From Panicum virgatum (lineage: Eukaryota > Streptophyta > Magnoliopsida > Poales > Poaceae), in NCBI RefSeq assembly GCF_016808335.1, contig NC_053148.1, positions 45,958,930 through 46,022,929 on the forward strand: a DNA stretch of 64,000 nt, given 5' to 3'. The translations under genes and the position numbers were made by a program. Below the pieces are notes generated by a model. The model did not search any database. It was not told where the DNA came from and worked only from the letters and a program-made list of their open reading frames with translations. Positions 1-10,690 of the stretch are shown in pieces; position 1 is the stretch's first letter, and each line of letters begins with the position of its first letter.

Positions 1-162
1 TGGAATTGGATTCCCTTGCGTGAACAAAATTCATAAGGCTTAGATGGAACTTGGAAGTGTCATGAAGATAGGAACACACCTTTACCGTGAAGCTTTTGAA
101 TTTGGATGGCAGCAGACTAGCAGAGTACCAGACTGCACCTGCAAGAGATTGGATCGGAGCCA

Positions 163-406
163 GGCCTTGTTTAGATGCGTAAACTTTTAGATGTAAAGCA
201 CTGTAGCACTTTCGTTTGTATTTAGTAATTATTGTCCCGCCATGGGTTAACTAGGCTCAAAAGATTCGTCTCGCAAATTACAGACAAACTGTGTAATTAG
301 TTATTTTATTTAATTACATTTAATACTTTATGCATGCGTTCAATGATTTGATGTGATGGAGAATCTTGTAAAGTTTTGAAATTTTGAAGGGAACTAAACA
401 GGCGCC
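163..406. mobile_element. MITE with GGCCTTGTTTAG-type ends
   Basis: The left end reads GGCCTTGTTTAG and the right end, reverse complemented, reads GGCGCCTGTTTAGTTCCC. The interior has the AT-rich composition and internal words (CTCGCAAATTACAGACAAAC) of a very common grass MITE family. It lies inside a sequence that repeats GATCGGAGCCA on both sides. No certain target duplication is visible, so superfamily is left open. No coding capacity. Confidence 0.7.
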
Positions 407-412
407 AGTCTG

Positions 413-485
413 ATCGGAGCCACGGAGGAGCATGACAAGATTGGATCGTGCGATTCAAGCATCAATCGGAGCCACGGAGGAGCAT
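413..485 (+). repeat. Exact 21-bp direct repeat
   Basis: Positions 413-433 and 465-485 are identical (ATCGGAGCCACGGAGGAGCAT) with 31 bp between them. A related piece, GGATCGGAGCCA, lies just left of the MITE at 151-162. This suggests local duplication around the MITE insertion point. No gene seen here. Confidence 0.85.
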
Positions 486-689
486 CTGATCTTGTGCTGC
501 TGTGCTGCCGCCGGGCGCCGGCCGCCGCTGGCCAGGTTATGGGATCGGATGCAATGGGATGGAGCGGGATAAGGCGCGACGGGTCGTGCTATATGCGACC
601 GCGCGACCTGCTACCCCTTCCTTTTCAAACAATCATAGGGTGCCACCTGTCCAAAAATGAAAATCGGAGCATGGTAACCATAAAATGTC

Positions 690-3520
690 GCTTTCAGGCT
701 TACGTCATCGCTGATGTCGACATTAAGAACTACACGTATTATCTTCAAATGAGCATAACTCTCTCATCAAAAATTATATTTTAAATCCGTTTGCACCATA
801 ATATTCCTTGCAAAGAGATCTACAAAACTAGATCCATATTTGATATATTTTAAAGCTATTTTATACAACTGTCAATTTATGTTGAGTATGTAATCACAAC
901 ATATGACAACCCGTGTGACAATTTATATTATATCTTACAAATAATAACTTGTTCTACATGTGTAATAGAAGTATATATAGACATATGGTACAGTGTCGTA
1001 ACTGGTATAATTTATATAGAGTTTTTATATCAACTTATTAATATCAAATTATGTATAGAATATGTGATAACTTTTACTCTGTTACAACTTATATAGAGAT
1101 GATGTTTCCTTCAAATTAGTATATTTCTATCATCAAGGATCCGTTTCAAATTTATTTGCATCATTGTGTCCTTTACGACAATAACTACGATATAAGATTC
1201 ATATTTGATATATTTTAAAACTGTTTTATGCAACTATATACTTATGTTGTCTGTACAATGACAACTTATATACAAATGTATAACAACTTGTTGTCTAATA
1301 CAAATTTATATATGTACAGGGTAACTTTGTTTTGTACAATGCAATAGTTTATATCTATTACCACCTTAAATTACATAGATACTTTGTATCAACTTGTTAG
1401 TATTGATCTATGTAGAGAAAGTATTACAACTTCCATTTGTTATGCCTTACAAAAAATAATAACAACTTATGTAGAGACAGTGTATCAACTTATGTAAAAG
1501 ATGAATGTCTAGTAGCAAAAATTATATATGTAGATTGTTCAACAATCTAAATATTGTTATAGTATATCAAATTATATATGGACCCTAATAAGTATGTAGC
1601 AACTTATATTAAATTAAATATCACAAGTTATATAAAACCTATGGAGTAACTTGTAATGTATAAAAAGATTTACAATATCTGCAAAAGTCAAGTAACATCG
1701 AGATCATATACCAACTTATGAAGTAAATGTTGGCAAATTATCTATTGTAACATCTTCTGTTCATTGCGATTTTATCCTCGTTTTACTTTTTGCCGCTTGG
1801 TCATCCATTAACTCTCATATATAACTTCTAGGCTACATGAGCTCCCCTCTTCAGTCTATGAATTCTAAAATAAGCACTAGTCCTTCTGCTTGGGAAGGGA
1901 GCTGGTTCACCAAGTTCAAGTTTGTATCTCCCCCTACCATGTTGAAAATTAACATCCTGAAAAAAGAAAAAGGTGCATAGAAAATAAGTTAAGCATGAAA
2001 TACTTTTTGATGGTGTGGGAGAAAAGGATCAAAAGTTGCCATATAGCTTGGTATATAAGTTCCTAGTACAAACTATAACATGCTACATAGGTTTCTACAT
2101 AAGTTGCTAGTTAAAAAAGATAACAAAGTTACCACATATTCTACTACATAGATTTTTGGTACAGACTATAATAAACTTCCTATATATGGCATTATATATT
2201 CCAGGACGCACCCACGGTTTAAGAAAGAATCAACACACATATCTAGTTCCCCTACATGTAAAATAGGGATTACATGCAGCTTGTCTTTCACCTTTACTAT
2301 TCCAACCTCATGTTCTAAGTTCTGGGAGCCCTCTAACTTTTTCATTCTGGAATAAGATCTAGTTGTTCTCTTTGGAGCGACAACTTCTTTGCACTCCCGT
2401 ACCATACTGAAAAGGGTAAAATGATATAGACAAAAGTGCACTTAATAGCTAAGTATCACTAGCTGGTGGGTGTGATTTTTACAGGCTGAAGATACTTTAC
2501 ACAAGTTCTTATGATATAATATGCATAATTTGATACATGATGATTCAAAAATAACATAAAAGGACAAGGTCTATGCTCTGAATAAGTTGCTACATGCTGA
2601 TCCAAACAAAAACATATCTCTAAAATTCTAGAAGCCTCTATTGGATGGGTTTGAATCAGTATCTTGCCATACTGGAAATTTAGTGCATACCAAAATACTA
2701 AGTATTGTTACAACAATTCAAAATGTATGAATATACAAGTGGGTTGGCGTCAGTTTGTTGTGTTCTCAAATAATCTGCCTAATCGTTCCTAGTTTGCTAC
2801 CTCATGAAAGGATACAAAATAAGAGAGTGTTGTGTGCATCTATGATAAAAGAAATGTGTGACATATTTGATATAAGTTGAGACATGACATATAAAATAAC
2901 TTGATACCTTTAAAAAGTTAAATTGAGATTAAAAAAATAATTAAGTTGATACAAGTGTGCCATAACTCCGAGCTCAATTGCAGTCTAAAAAAGCATTCAA
3001 CCTAGGTCTACCATATACCTACATATAGAAAAAAGAATAACTTAATACCTCATATAACTTAATTTGAGATTAAAAAATTGCATAAGTTGATAGGTACCAA
3101 TAATTACATGTAAAAACATAATATAATTTGATATTACGAATTTCTTAAGTTGATACAGTTGTACCATAAAACTTCGACACATCTAATTTATTGTCCAAAA
3201 AAGACACGCAAAAAAAACACAAACCTCATTGTTCAAAGCTATTTAAAAAAAACCCTCTCATGTAAGTATTGGTCCTCTCTAGCAGCATTCCTAGGAGACA
3301 AATTCCAGTGAATGTAATACTAAAATCCACTGCTACGAAAATATAATCCTGAAAAAAGCAATTCGGTTTGCTGACAAGCATGAGATGTAATGCATAATTG
3401 CCAAACAAAAGCTCAATAGACTCTAATATCATCAGTCCGATCCAAAAAATGGTTCCAGTGCCAACTAAAAACAAAATGGGGACAAATCTGACCACTACCA
3501 GCCTACTACATAAAGTCTAG
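690..3520. repeat. AT-rich degenerate repeat block with strand-switching motif
   Basis: No coding sequence is credible across this 2.8-kb block. From about 1020 to 1740 the plus strand repeatedly reads ATCAACTTAT or CAACTTATAT (near 1030, 1388, 1486, 1706). From about 1980 to 3170 it reads the complement, ATAAGTTGATA or TAAGTTGAT (near 2097, 2583, 2871, 2950, 3074, 3151). The switch occurs around a less repetitive core at 1750-1960. In addition 730-920 and 1110-1275 are diverged direct copies sharing TTGATATATTTTAAA. Dense inverted subterminal motifs of this kind are known from CACTA-type elements, but no terminal CACTA sequence was found, so this is inference only. Confidence 0.55.
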
Positions 3521-3689
3521 TGAACGTGAGAACTGAGCAGGAATTCATGGAGGAGCCACGAAGCTTCCGGTTAGCAGTTTTAGCACAAAACATAGAGGTT
3601 CCATGAAATAAACATGCCGAATCTTCAATCCAATCCAGGTTTACTGACCCCTCACTGACATCGTCCTTTAGAGCTCACCATCAGCACCA

Positions 3690-4130
3690 TCATCTTGCTA
3701 TCGAAATGGAGGGACTGGGAAAAAAATCCTACCCCCCATCCCCCACAAAACGCGCACGTCAGCCCCGTGGCCGCCATTTTCTTCCCCATCCATCGGGCGC
3801 ATGTCGTTTTCACAAAGAAGAGAATGCACCTTGAGGCGCGTTGCTGGCCGTCGAAGCCGCGTCGCTGGCCATCATAGTCCTGTCGTAGATCCTGGCCAGA
3901 CCCTTGCTCTCTTGGTCTACGAGCGCCGCCGCCGCCGCCGCTTGTCGTCGAGATGCGGTAGGCAAGGAACCGCACCACCGATTGCGAGGTTTGGGGGAGG
4001 GGAACCATTTTGTGCACGTGACGGGATAAAAAGGTCGCAGCCCAGTTCTCAGCTACGCCTATTGGGCCAGGCCGGCGTCCGCGAGTGTCGCGCGATAGGT
4101 CGCTAGCGCGACCCGTCGCTTCTTAGACTT
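3690..4130. other. GC-rich island, no recognised gene
   Basis: Composition shifts sharply to GC-rich, with a short CGC run at 3922-3940. Several overlapping ORFs exist on both strands (for example 3801-4106 plus and 3652-4017 minus), but none has a recognisable domain, hydrophobic pattern or splice structure. It may be a promoter or first-exon fragment moved by a transposon. I make no functional call. Confidence 0.4.
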
Positions 4131-4293
4131 TACGCAATGGGATCGAACCGACAGCGAAACGAAACGTCGCGCTGGGACGTCGCGCCGGCGGTAGCGACAG
4201 ACTAAATGGGCTGACTACTACTGATGGGATCGAGTGCTTTTCTTTTTTTTTTTCTTCCTAAATGGGCCAACTACTGCTAAACTTGGTTGGGCC

Positions 4294-4318
4294 ACAGGGT
4301 ATGCCCGGCATACCCTGT
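4294..4318. repeat. Perfect 12-bp palindrome
   Basis: ACAGGGTATGCC and GGCATACCCTGT are perfect reverse complements separated by one C. It is followed by GTAGCTCCGCCCCT, a word common at the edges of grass hAT-like elements. Probably part of an old terminal hairpin. Confidence 0.7.
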
Positions 4319-4792
4319 AGCTCCGCCCCTCATCCAGCAGACCAGCAACCAGCATCACGTCATGAATTAGCCGCCTCAAAAAAAAACGTAATGGATTAGC
4401 GACACTAGCCAATCAAACCACTCCTGCAAGGATTAGTGCTTACATGCAAACTTAAGAGATTACGTACTACTTTTGTTGTTTTTCGTAATAGTGTAAATAG
4501 TTAATTTGTTTGGGTAAAAAGTACAGAGGTTACTTTATGCTATTTTTCATAATAGTATAGACGAGTAACAATGTACTCCTCTAGATATACATTTAGGGTT
4601 TCTTTTAGACTAATTCTTTTATAATGGCACATACAAGAAACAAAAAATAGAATAGATTTGATGACTGCTATTGTCAATTACGATTATAGCTTACCAAACC
4701 GGATTATGCACGAAGCTGTCATATGCTTGTTAGATTATATGCTTGTTAAAGTGATGATTTGACGATGGGCGTCAAGCAAGGCAACACATTAA

Positions 4793-4918
4793 GAGTTTGT
4801 TCGGTTTGGAGGGGATTGGAGGAGGTTGGGAGGAATTAAATCCCCAATAAGTAAAAATGCCTCTTAATCCTCTCCAATCCCTCCCTTCATATGGAGAGGG
4901 AATTAACCGAACAAGCCC
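4793..4918. mobile_element. Tourist-like MITE with TAA target duplication
   Basis: A 126-bp element begins GAGTTTGTTCGGTT and ends with the complement of GGGCTTGTTCGGTT. It is flanked by TAA at 4790-4792 and 4919-4921. The 3-bp TAA duplication, short length and TIRs fit the Tourist/PIF-Harbinger class. Confidence 0.8.
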
Positions 4919-4924
4919 TAAAGT

Positions 4925-5217
4925 GGTAAAGAGAGGCAAAGGCAAGAGAACTTTTACAATGCTTGGGGAAGCATCTAGAAGCATTTCATGTGTCAATGAT
5001 TTGTGGGCCCAATATGAGGGAAGGCATTGGGAGACGTTAATGAGAAGGCGTCAGGAGGTGTTAGATCTGTCTATGGTCGGTGGGCCCATATGTACCGTAA
5101 TACTTCCCAATACCTCCAAAATTAAGATGATTAGAAATTTATGGCAATTTCTTTTTCGTAGTTATTTTTTCGATCAAAGATATTATGGTAAATTCATAAT
5201 TATAGAAATAATGTTTT
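4925..5217 (+). repeat. Dispersed AT-rich repeat, copy A
   Basis: This segment is recognisably the reverse complement of 24565-24840. Shared landmarks are a word around GGTGGGCCCATATGTACCGTAATA (split here by the 20-base limit: GGTGGGCCCATATG then TACCGTAATA), AATTAAGATGATTAG and CATAATTATAGAAATAATGTTTTGA, each with minor changes in the partner. It follows the MITE immediately. No coding sequence; the element class is not identified. Confidence 0.75.
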
Positions 5218-5548
5218 GAATAGTATAGGTCTATGATTTACCGCGAGCACCAACAGGCGGCCCTCATGCCGGGGCTCCTCGCCGACCTTATGCACCCACA
5301 CCGGCGGCATCGCCCTGTTCATCCCCACGTGCATGCGGCGGTTTTTGCCGGCATGAGACGCCGGCGCCGGCCACTGCCGCGTCGTGCCCAGCCGGGCTCC
5401 GGCGAGCGACGTGTCCCTAGGCCAGGACTCTGCCTCGCCGCCTGGAAACCCCACCACCAACGAGCTGCATTAGCATCGCCTCCTGCTACGCTGCGTCACC
5501 GGCAGGCTAGGTGCTCAACTCTGGAACGATCGAGACGGTCAATGTTCA
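5218..5548. other. GC-rich island, unassigned
   Basis: An abrupt GC-rich stretch with an ORF at 5233-5613 (plus) and one at 5200-5460 (minus). The plus ORF is rich in His, Arg and Pro and shows no domain I recognise. Its 3' end runs into a MITE, so it is not an intact gene. Confidence 0.35.
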
Positions 5549-5549
5549 A

Positions 5550-5883
5550 GGGTGTGTTTAGATCACTATGCCAAAAAATTTTGGAAGAGAATCTTATTAA
5601 TTTAGAGTATTAAATAAAGTCTATTTACAAAACTTTTTACACGGATGAATTGTAAATTGCGAGACGAATCTAATGAGCCTAATTAATCTATAATTAACAG
5701 ATGATTACTGTAGCATCACTATTGCAAATTATGAATTAAGTAGGCTCATTAGATTCATCTCACGATTTACAACTAATACGTACAAAAAATTTTATAAATA
5801 AATTTTATTTAATACTCTATACATGTGTCCAAATATTCGATGTGATGTTTTTCGTGTAAAATTTTGGGATCTAAACCCATCCT
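5550..5883. mobile_element. MITE with GTGTTTAGATC-type ends
   Basis: Left end GGGTGTGTTTAGATC and reverse-complemented right end AGGATGGGTTTAGATCCC form imperfect terminal repeats. The interior contains an inner inverted pair, GCGAGACGAATCTAATGAGCC near 5658 and its diverged complement near 5740, so the whole unit can fold on itself. Related by internal words to the MITEs at 163 and 11200. Confidence 0.75.
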
Positions 5884-7012
5884 TAATGCATCACCCTGCT
5901 GCACCTGTTACTGAACATCATGCAAACACTGATAGGCCGGGCAGTCAGATTGCAGAGATCTGGAAGCAGGCCGTGGACTGAAGTCAGATATGCAAGGTCG
6001 CTGGTGACTAAACTAACGGTTGCATTGATCATCTACTCGGGCGAGATCAGCTTACTGAAATACTGAATGATCATTACAAAAATTTCAGACCACGTTGTTT
6101 CCCCCTAATTTTTATTTTAACAGAAAGTTTACGATGACGGATTGGGTCAGAACGAGGCAGTCAATGTTTCCGAGACGTTTGCTGTTGAGCAGATGATCTC
6201 AGGAAGAGATCCGGCTGGTTTCTGCTCAAACCTACCTGCGCAAAGAAATCATCACTTTGCCGTTGAAGATAGCAGCATAGGGGCGACGTGATCCTCCATG
6301 TGTTGTTGTGTAGAGATGCATTGCAGATAGACAGCCGCACCCACCGTACCAGGCAAGCTCGAGCAGAGTGCGGAGCTTGGCCTTTGCGGCGCCGGACAGG
6401 GACAGGGCAGCACATATATGGTGGAGGCCGCGGAGGCCGGAGGCACGCCGTCACCGTTCGCTTGGCGAGGCCGTCGAACTGGCGGCGGTGAGCTCGGACG
6501 CCTGCCATTCCGCGGCGACGGCGAGCAGGTGCCAAGGCGGCGGCACCGTAATGAGGCGGTCGGGGATGGTGGGGATTTGGTATCCAATTTCTATTCTATC
6601 CTTCAATAGTTAAAATTAATTAAAAATAATATTATGGGTAAGCGTTGGGAGATATTGGAAAGCATTGGAAAGTATTTTCAAATATTGTAAAAGGTCTCAT
6701 ATTCATATCCAACGCATCCAGGCGAAACGAGTTGCTGATACAAAGAGTAACACTAGCGATCAAAATGTCTTTGGCACCAACCATGAAACTATTATCAATT
6801 AGTTGACATTTTCTCCAAGATATTCCCATAAATTCAGTGAGGGCTTTGGTTATTTCTTTAAACCTGTTGCTATGATGATTATCTTGGACTTTCACAACTT
6901 AATACCGGCATGCGTGCGGTTGCGAATTGCGATCCACTTGTAAATTATATGCATCTTCCGTGACAGTGACCCAGTGGCGGGGTGACATCATCACACATAC
7001 AGACAATTCTTG
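5884..7012. other. Intergenic DNA with GC-rich island at 6160-6610
   Basis: The flanks are AT-rich and featureless. The island at about 6330-6560 carries overlapping ORFs on both strands (6161-6535 minus, 6252-6587 minus, 6368-6613 plus) typical of GC-rich non-coding or fragmentary exon sequence. No domain recognised. Around 6636-6680 a repeated word GGAAAGCATTGGAAAGTATT occurs. Confidence 0.4.
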
Positions 7013-7020
7013 GTCTCTCT

Positions 7021-7500
7021 CAGCGGCGGATCTACAGGGGAGGCTGGGGGCTCCAGCCCCTCCTAAGAGCAAGTAATCACACTTAAAATACTGTAGCAAA
7101 AATCTTAAATCATCATTAAATCTTCATGCAAATTAACAACTCCATTGATTCAGCCCTCCTTAGAGCAACTCCAACAAATTGATTTTCCTCTTTCCCCTTT
7201 CCATTTTTTCTCAATATAGGGGGATTGATGTTGAAAAAACCTACTCCAACAGATTGATTTTCCATCTCCCTTTCCCTTTATTTTTTCTCAATCCCCAATA
7301 ATTTCTCTCCAATCCCCAATAGAAAGGGGAGACATCACATCTTCCTTTCCATATAGAAAGGGGAAAAATCAATCTGCTGGAGCACTTCTTCCATATATGT
7401 TGAAATTGAGAAAGAAGATTTCCCTATATGGTGAGAAAGAGGAAATGAGAAGATCAATCTGTTGGAGTTGCTCTTATCCCCCATCCTACCTCCGCCACTG
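7021..7500. mobile_element. hAT-like non-autonomous element hosting another MITE
   Basis: The left end is CAGCGGCGGATCTA and the reverse-complemented right end is CAGTGGCGGAGGTA. The 8-bp flanks are GTCTCTCT (7013-7020) and GTCTCCCT (7501-7508), one mismatch, fitting the 8-bp duplication of hAT elements. It is interrupted by the Tourist-like MITE at 7163-7473. Removing that insert leaves about 170 bp, a typical non-autonomous size. No coding capacity. Confidence 0.75.
7163..7473. mobile_element. Tourist-like MITE nested in the hAT-like element
   Basis: The ends are GAGCAACTCCAACAAATTGAT and the complement of GAGCAACTCCAACAGATTGAT. TTA flanks both sides (7160-7162, 7474-7476). Internal words such as CTCCAACAGATTGATTTTCC recur near 7250, giving a hairpin-prone structure. 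TTA/TAA duplication and GAGCAACTCC ends place it with PIF-Harbinger/Tourist elements. The same terminal word appears on elements at 9002, 27290 and 40719. Confidence 0.88.
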
Positions 7501-8310
7501 GTCTCCCTGCCTGACTGCCTCATAGGTTAGCCATCAGAACGTTTTCATCAAAGAGGGCGACTCTCGGGTGCAATCTGTTCGTGGTCTCGTGCTGCAAGCC
7601 TTCATAGTTCACGTGCAATAATCGATTTTTTTTCTTTGTAAGGCCATCTGCAGCCGACGATGAGGTTTGGCCACACCTGCACTGCTGCACAGAATTACCG
7701 AACTGCTTTACAGAGCTGCAAGCTTTTCTCAAGTGGATTGATTGTAATCTAATGTTGACAACTTCTTCCAAAAACCACCCTTTTAAATCATTTTGTAGTT
7801 TTATATCAGTCTTGCCATTGATCTACTTTTGCTGAACAGGGCATCTTAAGCTGCGAGTGCATGTGTACTAACGAGATACCACTGGATACACTGCGAGGGC
7901 ATCTTAAGTGGAACGAAGTGCGAAACGAGTTTAGTTAAGCAGCAGCCCAAGAGAAACATGAGGATACACGATGCACCAAACGATACTAGCTGATTTCCCT
8001 TAAATCTGAAAAGTATCGGTGCCTGTTCCGTTTTTTTTTAAAAAAAAAACATCGGGGCCCTTAATCCAGGGGACATCTCCTACTCAATTCGATAGGAGCA
8101 CAAGTACACGGCAACAGTACATCGGCAGGAACAGAGCAAGAACGGAAAGGCTGCGTGACAGAGCAACAGAAAAGGAAGAGACTAAAAATCCTTAGTTGAG
8201 TACTAGGAAAAGCATGTCCAGAGCAAGCATACACGCTGACAAGTTCAAGTGAGCTATCGGGAAATCGATTGGGTCCTGTCCTTGTGCATAGCTGTGTTTC
8301 GGGCCTCCGG
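7501..8310. other. Intergenic DNA, presumed 3' flank of the next gene
   Basis: Mostly AT-rich with an A/T homopolymer tract at 8030-8050. Bases 8160-8310 lie downstream of the minus-strand gene ending at 8311 and could hold its 3' UTR. No canonical AATAAA was seen on the minus strand. Nothing else supportable. Confidence 0.4.
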
Positions 8311-8640
8311 CTAGAAGAAGGCCTGAACCGCTACTTCCACGAGCTGAGCCGCGAGACTTGCCGCCGTTGGGAAACGGCCGGCCGTGAGAGCGAGCAGCAG
8401 CAGCAGCGCAACTCCGGCCACCCACATCAGGAAGCCGGCGGTGGCAGCGAGGGCGTGGCTGCCATCGGTGTTGGGAACGGCGACGGCGTGGAAGAGAGCG
8501 GAGGCCCCTAGCACGATGAACATCGCAGAGTCACGGAGGAGCCGGCGACCGAGCGGGAGGGCGAGGCGGCGGTGGGGGAGACCTGCCGCGTTCAGAGAGA
8601 ACAGAACCCCGCACAAGATGGCGAAAGCTGCCATTGCCAA
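8311..8640 (-). CDS. Small multi-pass membrane protein (109 aa), family member 1
   Basis: A single-exon ORF of 109 codons starting ATG at 8640. Three hydrophobic segments are visible: residues about 2-20 (AAFAILCGVLFSLNAAG), 38-56 (SAMFIVLGASALFHAVAV) and 64-87 (LAATAGFLMWVAGVALLLLL). The C-terminus GRFPTAASLAAQLVEVAVQAFF matches in pattern the C-termini of the loci at 42270-42623 and 20524-20655 (hydrophobic segment, then R/QFP, then a short amphipathic Ala/Val tail). I do not recognise a named family or biochemical role; membrane localisation is inferred from hydrophobicity. High GC relative to its surroundings is normal for a grass exon. A MITE starts about 60 bp upstream of the ATG, so promoter and leader may be altered. 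Alternative: a shorter product from the internal Met at residue 3. Confidence 0.7.
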   Translation of the reverse strand: MAMAAFAILCGVLFSLNAAGLPHRRLALPLGRRLLRDSAMFIVLGASALFHAVAVPNTDGSHALAATAGFLMWVAGVALLLLLALTAGRFPTAASLAAQLVEVAVQAFF

Positions 8641-8700
8641 TTTGCCATTACAGGGGAGTAGTTGTGATCAGCAAACGCTTGTGGTTTGATCGACAATTAC

Positions 8701-8968
8701 CGTGTTCGGTTGGTATGTACTCGGCTGAATCAATCAGCTGGGCTGCGGCTGTGCAGCCAAGCCGTTCGGAAGGCGCGCAGCAGCTATTCGGCTTGAGGGT
8801 TTCCAGCAGCCGCCCCAACATACTCATTGTATATTTGTTCCGTGAAAGCAGCAGCGGCTGCTGCACGGCTGCAAAAAGCAGGCGGCTGCTGCACCGCTGC
8901 GTCTGCATGCAGCAGGAAGCAGCCGAGTGCAGCCGCAAGCAGCCCAAAATGGGCAAGCCGAACACTGC
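8701..8968. mobile_element. MITE-like insertion upstream of the membrane-protein gene
   Basis: The left end (CGTGTTCGGTTGG) and reverse-complemented right end (AGCAGTGTTCGGCTTGCC) share GTGTTCGG. The interior is filled with CAGC/GCTGC words in both orientations (for example GGCTGCTGCACGGCTGC), so it should fold strongly. Target duplication not clear. It occupies about 60-330 bp upstream of the ATG at 8640. Confidence 0.65.
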
Positions 8969-9001
8969 TAATGTCTGCGATCGATGCTGCTGCGCCTATA
9001 A

Positions 9002-9353
9002 GAACAATTCCAATTCCAGTGGAGTGACTAAATTTGAGTGACTAAAACTTATTTTAGTTATTTATTTTTCAAGTTTAGTCATCTAAAATATAGTCTCTAC
9101 TCCAGCAGTACCGATTAAATAAATTTCTATGTTTTTTCCTAGCACGTGGGCGCTACTTGTCATTGATCCAAAATGACGGACCCTACTTTTGATAGTCTAT
9201 GTAGAGGGTGACCAAATTGAGGGGGCGGGAAAGGAAATTTAGTCACCCCGTATTTTAGTCACCCAAATAGGGGCCCTGCTGCAGATAGAAATTTGAGAAA
9301 AATGACTAAAATATGAATTTAGTCATCCAAATAGGAGCCCTGCTAGAGTTCTC
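9002..9353. mobile_element. Tourist-like element with TAA target duplication
   Basis: The left end is GAACAATTCCAATTCCAGTGG and the reverse-complemented right end is GAGAACTCTAGCAGGGC. TAA flanks both sides (8999-9001, 9354-9356). Subterminal words GACTAAATTTGAGTGACTAAA and TTTAGTCACCCAAATAGGGGCC recur in both orientations. These resemble the subterminal sequence of the gene-fragment-carrying element at 27290-28277. Confidence 0.72.
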
Positions 9354-9612
9354 TAAGCAGCACCTATGCTATGACTTCCGTAGAAGGGGGACAGGGAAAT
9401 TCTTTTTCGCTTTTTTCTTGGTGGAATATGATGCGGCAAACCAGTATGACGACTAACTACTGTGCTGGGTGCTCTGGGCTATTATTAACATAGGAACACG
9501 GCATCTGGCCAACCAATTGTTGAGTGCTCTGCCTGGTGATGTCATCTGGGTCTAGGTGGGCAACAAATTGGAAGTCTATACTCTACAATGACATATATTA
9601 TTTTGTTTTCAA

Positions 9613-9742
9613 GGGGCCTTTGGGATTTCTCGATTTGTAAGTCTATACTCTATAATGAATCGGCATTACTTTGTTCCAATTCAATTTTATGGCACGATTT
9701 TGTCGGATGAAGCCGAAACCCGGTATAAGTCCTCCCAAACAG
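9613..9742. mobile_element. Possible short MITE
   Basis: The left edge GGGGCCTTTGGGATTT and reverse-complemented right edge AAGAGCCTGTTTGGGAGGA are imperfectly similar, as in several grass MITEs that begin with a GGGCCTGTTTGG-type word. No target duplication identified. Confidence 0.4.
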
Positions 9743-10180
9743 GCTCTTGAGAATTCGATTTGATAAATCGGCCGCCGACGGTGGTGTAGGCCGGTGAGGA
9801 CGATCCAGCCGCCGGCAACGACGATGCGGCCCGGGCGTGGAGGAAGCGGCGCTGGACGTGGCTAGGCCGAGGGGCGCGCCGGGCAGGCGCCGATCACCGT
9901 CGCGTCGTCCGGGCGGGCCACGCATGCCATTCCCTGGTCGCCCATTTGCGCGAACTGAATGTGGCATTAGGAGCCAGACGTGGACTCGTCTGCTACGAAG
10001 GGGGGCAAATCCTAGTAGCAACGCCACCGCGCACCTTCTCGTTACCTCAATCAGCGCACTAGTACTTCTCTCGCCTCGGTATGCCTCCCCGTTGCTTTCT
10101 ATCAACTTGCCTTCCTTTCGGTATGCCTGCCCGTCGCTTTCGATCAATTTGCATGGCAACATGGCATTGGCGTCAGTTAG
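9743..10180. other. GC-rich island, unassigned
   Basis: Overlapping ORFs at 9650-10189 (minus) and 9837-10217 (plus) arise from base composition. Neither shows a domain, signal peptide or splice structure. Bases 10070-10160 contain an imperfect direct repeat, CGGTATGCCTCCCCGTTGCTTTC and CGGTATGCCTGCCCGTCGCTTTC (each truncated here to the shared CGGTATGCCT core). Confidence 0.4.
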
Positions 10181-10189
10181 GCAGGGCAT

Positions 10190-10690
10190 AATTAACCGAG
10201 AAACGAACCGTAACTGAAATAATCGAAACCAAAAAAATCGGTCCCTATTCGGTTCCAGAAACCATAGAACAAATAACTGAAAAAAGATTGGTTCCTACTC
10301 TCGGTTAACCGAATTAACCGAAAGAACAAAATTACATAAATCTTGTGTTTTGTAAGAGTATAAGTAGTTTATATATGATGTGTCATATAGCAATTGTTAT
10401 GTATTTTTCTTAATATATTATTATTGTTTTCTTCTCTATTATTATTCTCTAAAATAGAGAAAATATTGTACAAATTTAATATACAACATGCATATTTTTC
10501 TTGTTATCTTAGCTTCTGCAAAAAAATTAGTTAATTCGTTTAGAACGATCCAAAATAACCGAGAACCGAAATCCTCGGTTTCTAAAATTTCTTGCAACTG
10601 ACCGGTTCTTATTTATTAGGAACCGAATTTTTTTAAAAAAACTAAAAAATAGAACTGAATCGAAGAACCGAATGCCCACACTCAGGCATG
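10190..10690. repeat. CGGTT/AACCG-rich dispersed repeat
   Basis: The words AACCGAA and TTCGGTT occur many times in both orientations at both ends (10195-10330 and 10545-10680) around an AT-rich centre. This bipolar arrangement suggests a non-autonomous transposon with clustered terminal motifs. Ends and superfamily are not defined. Confidence 0.5.

Noticed and set aside
5233..5613. 126-codon GC-rich ORF as a host gene
   Set aside because: It runs into a MITE and has no recognisable domain; composition explains the open frame.
8634..9041. ORFs upstream of the 8311-8640 gene
   Set aside because: They fall within a CAGC-rich foldback MITE and have no coding features.
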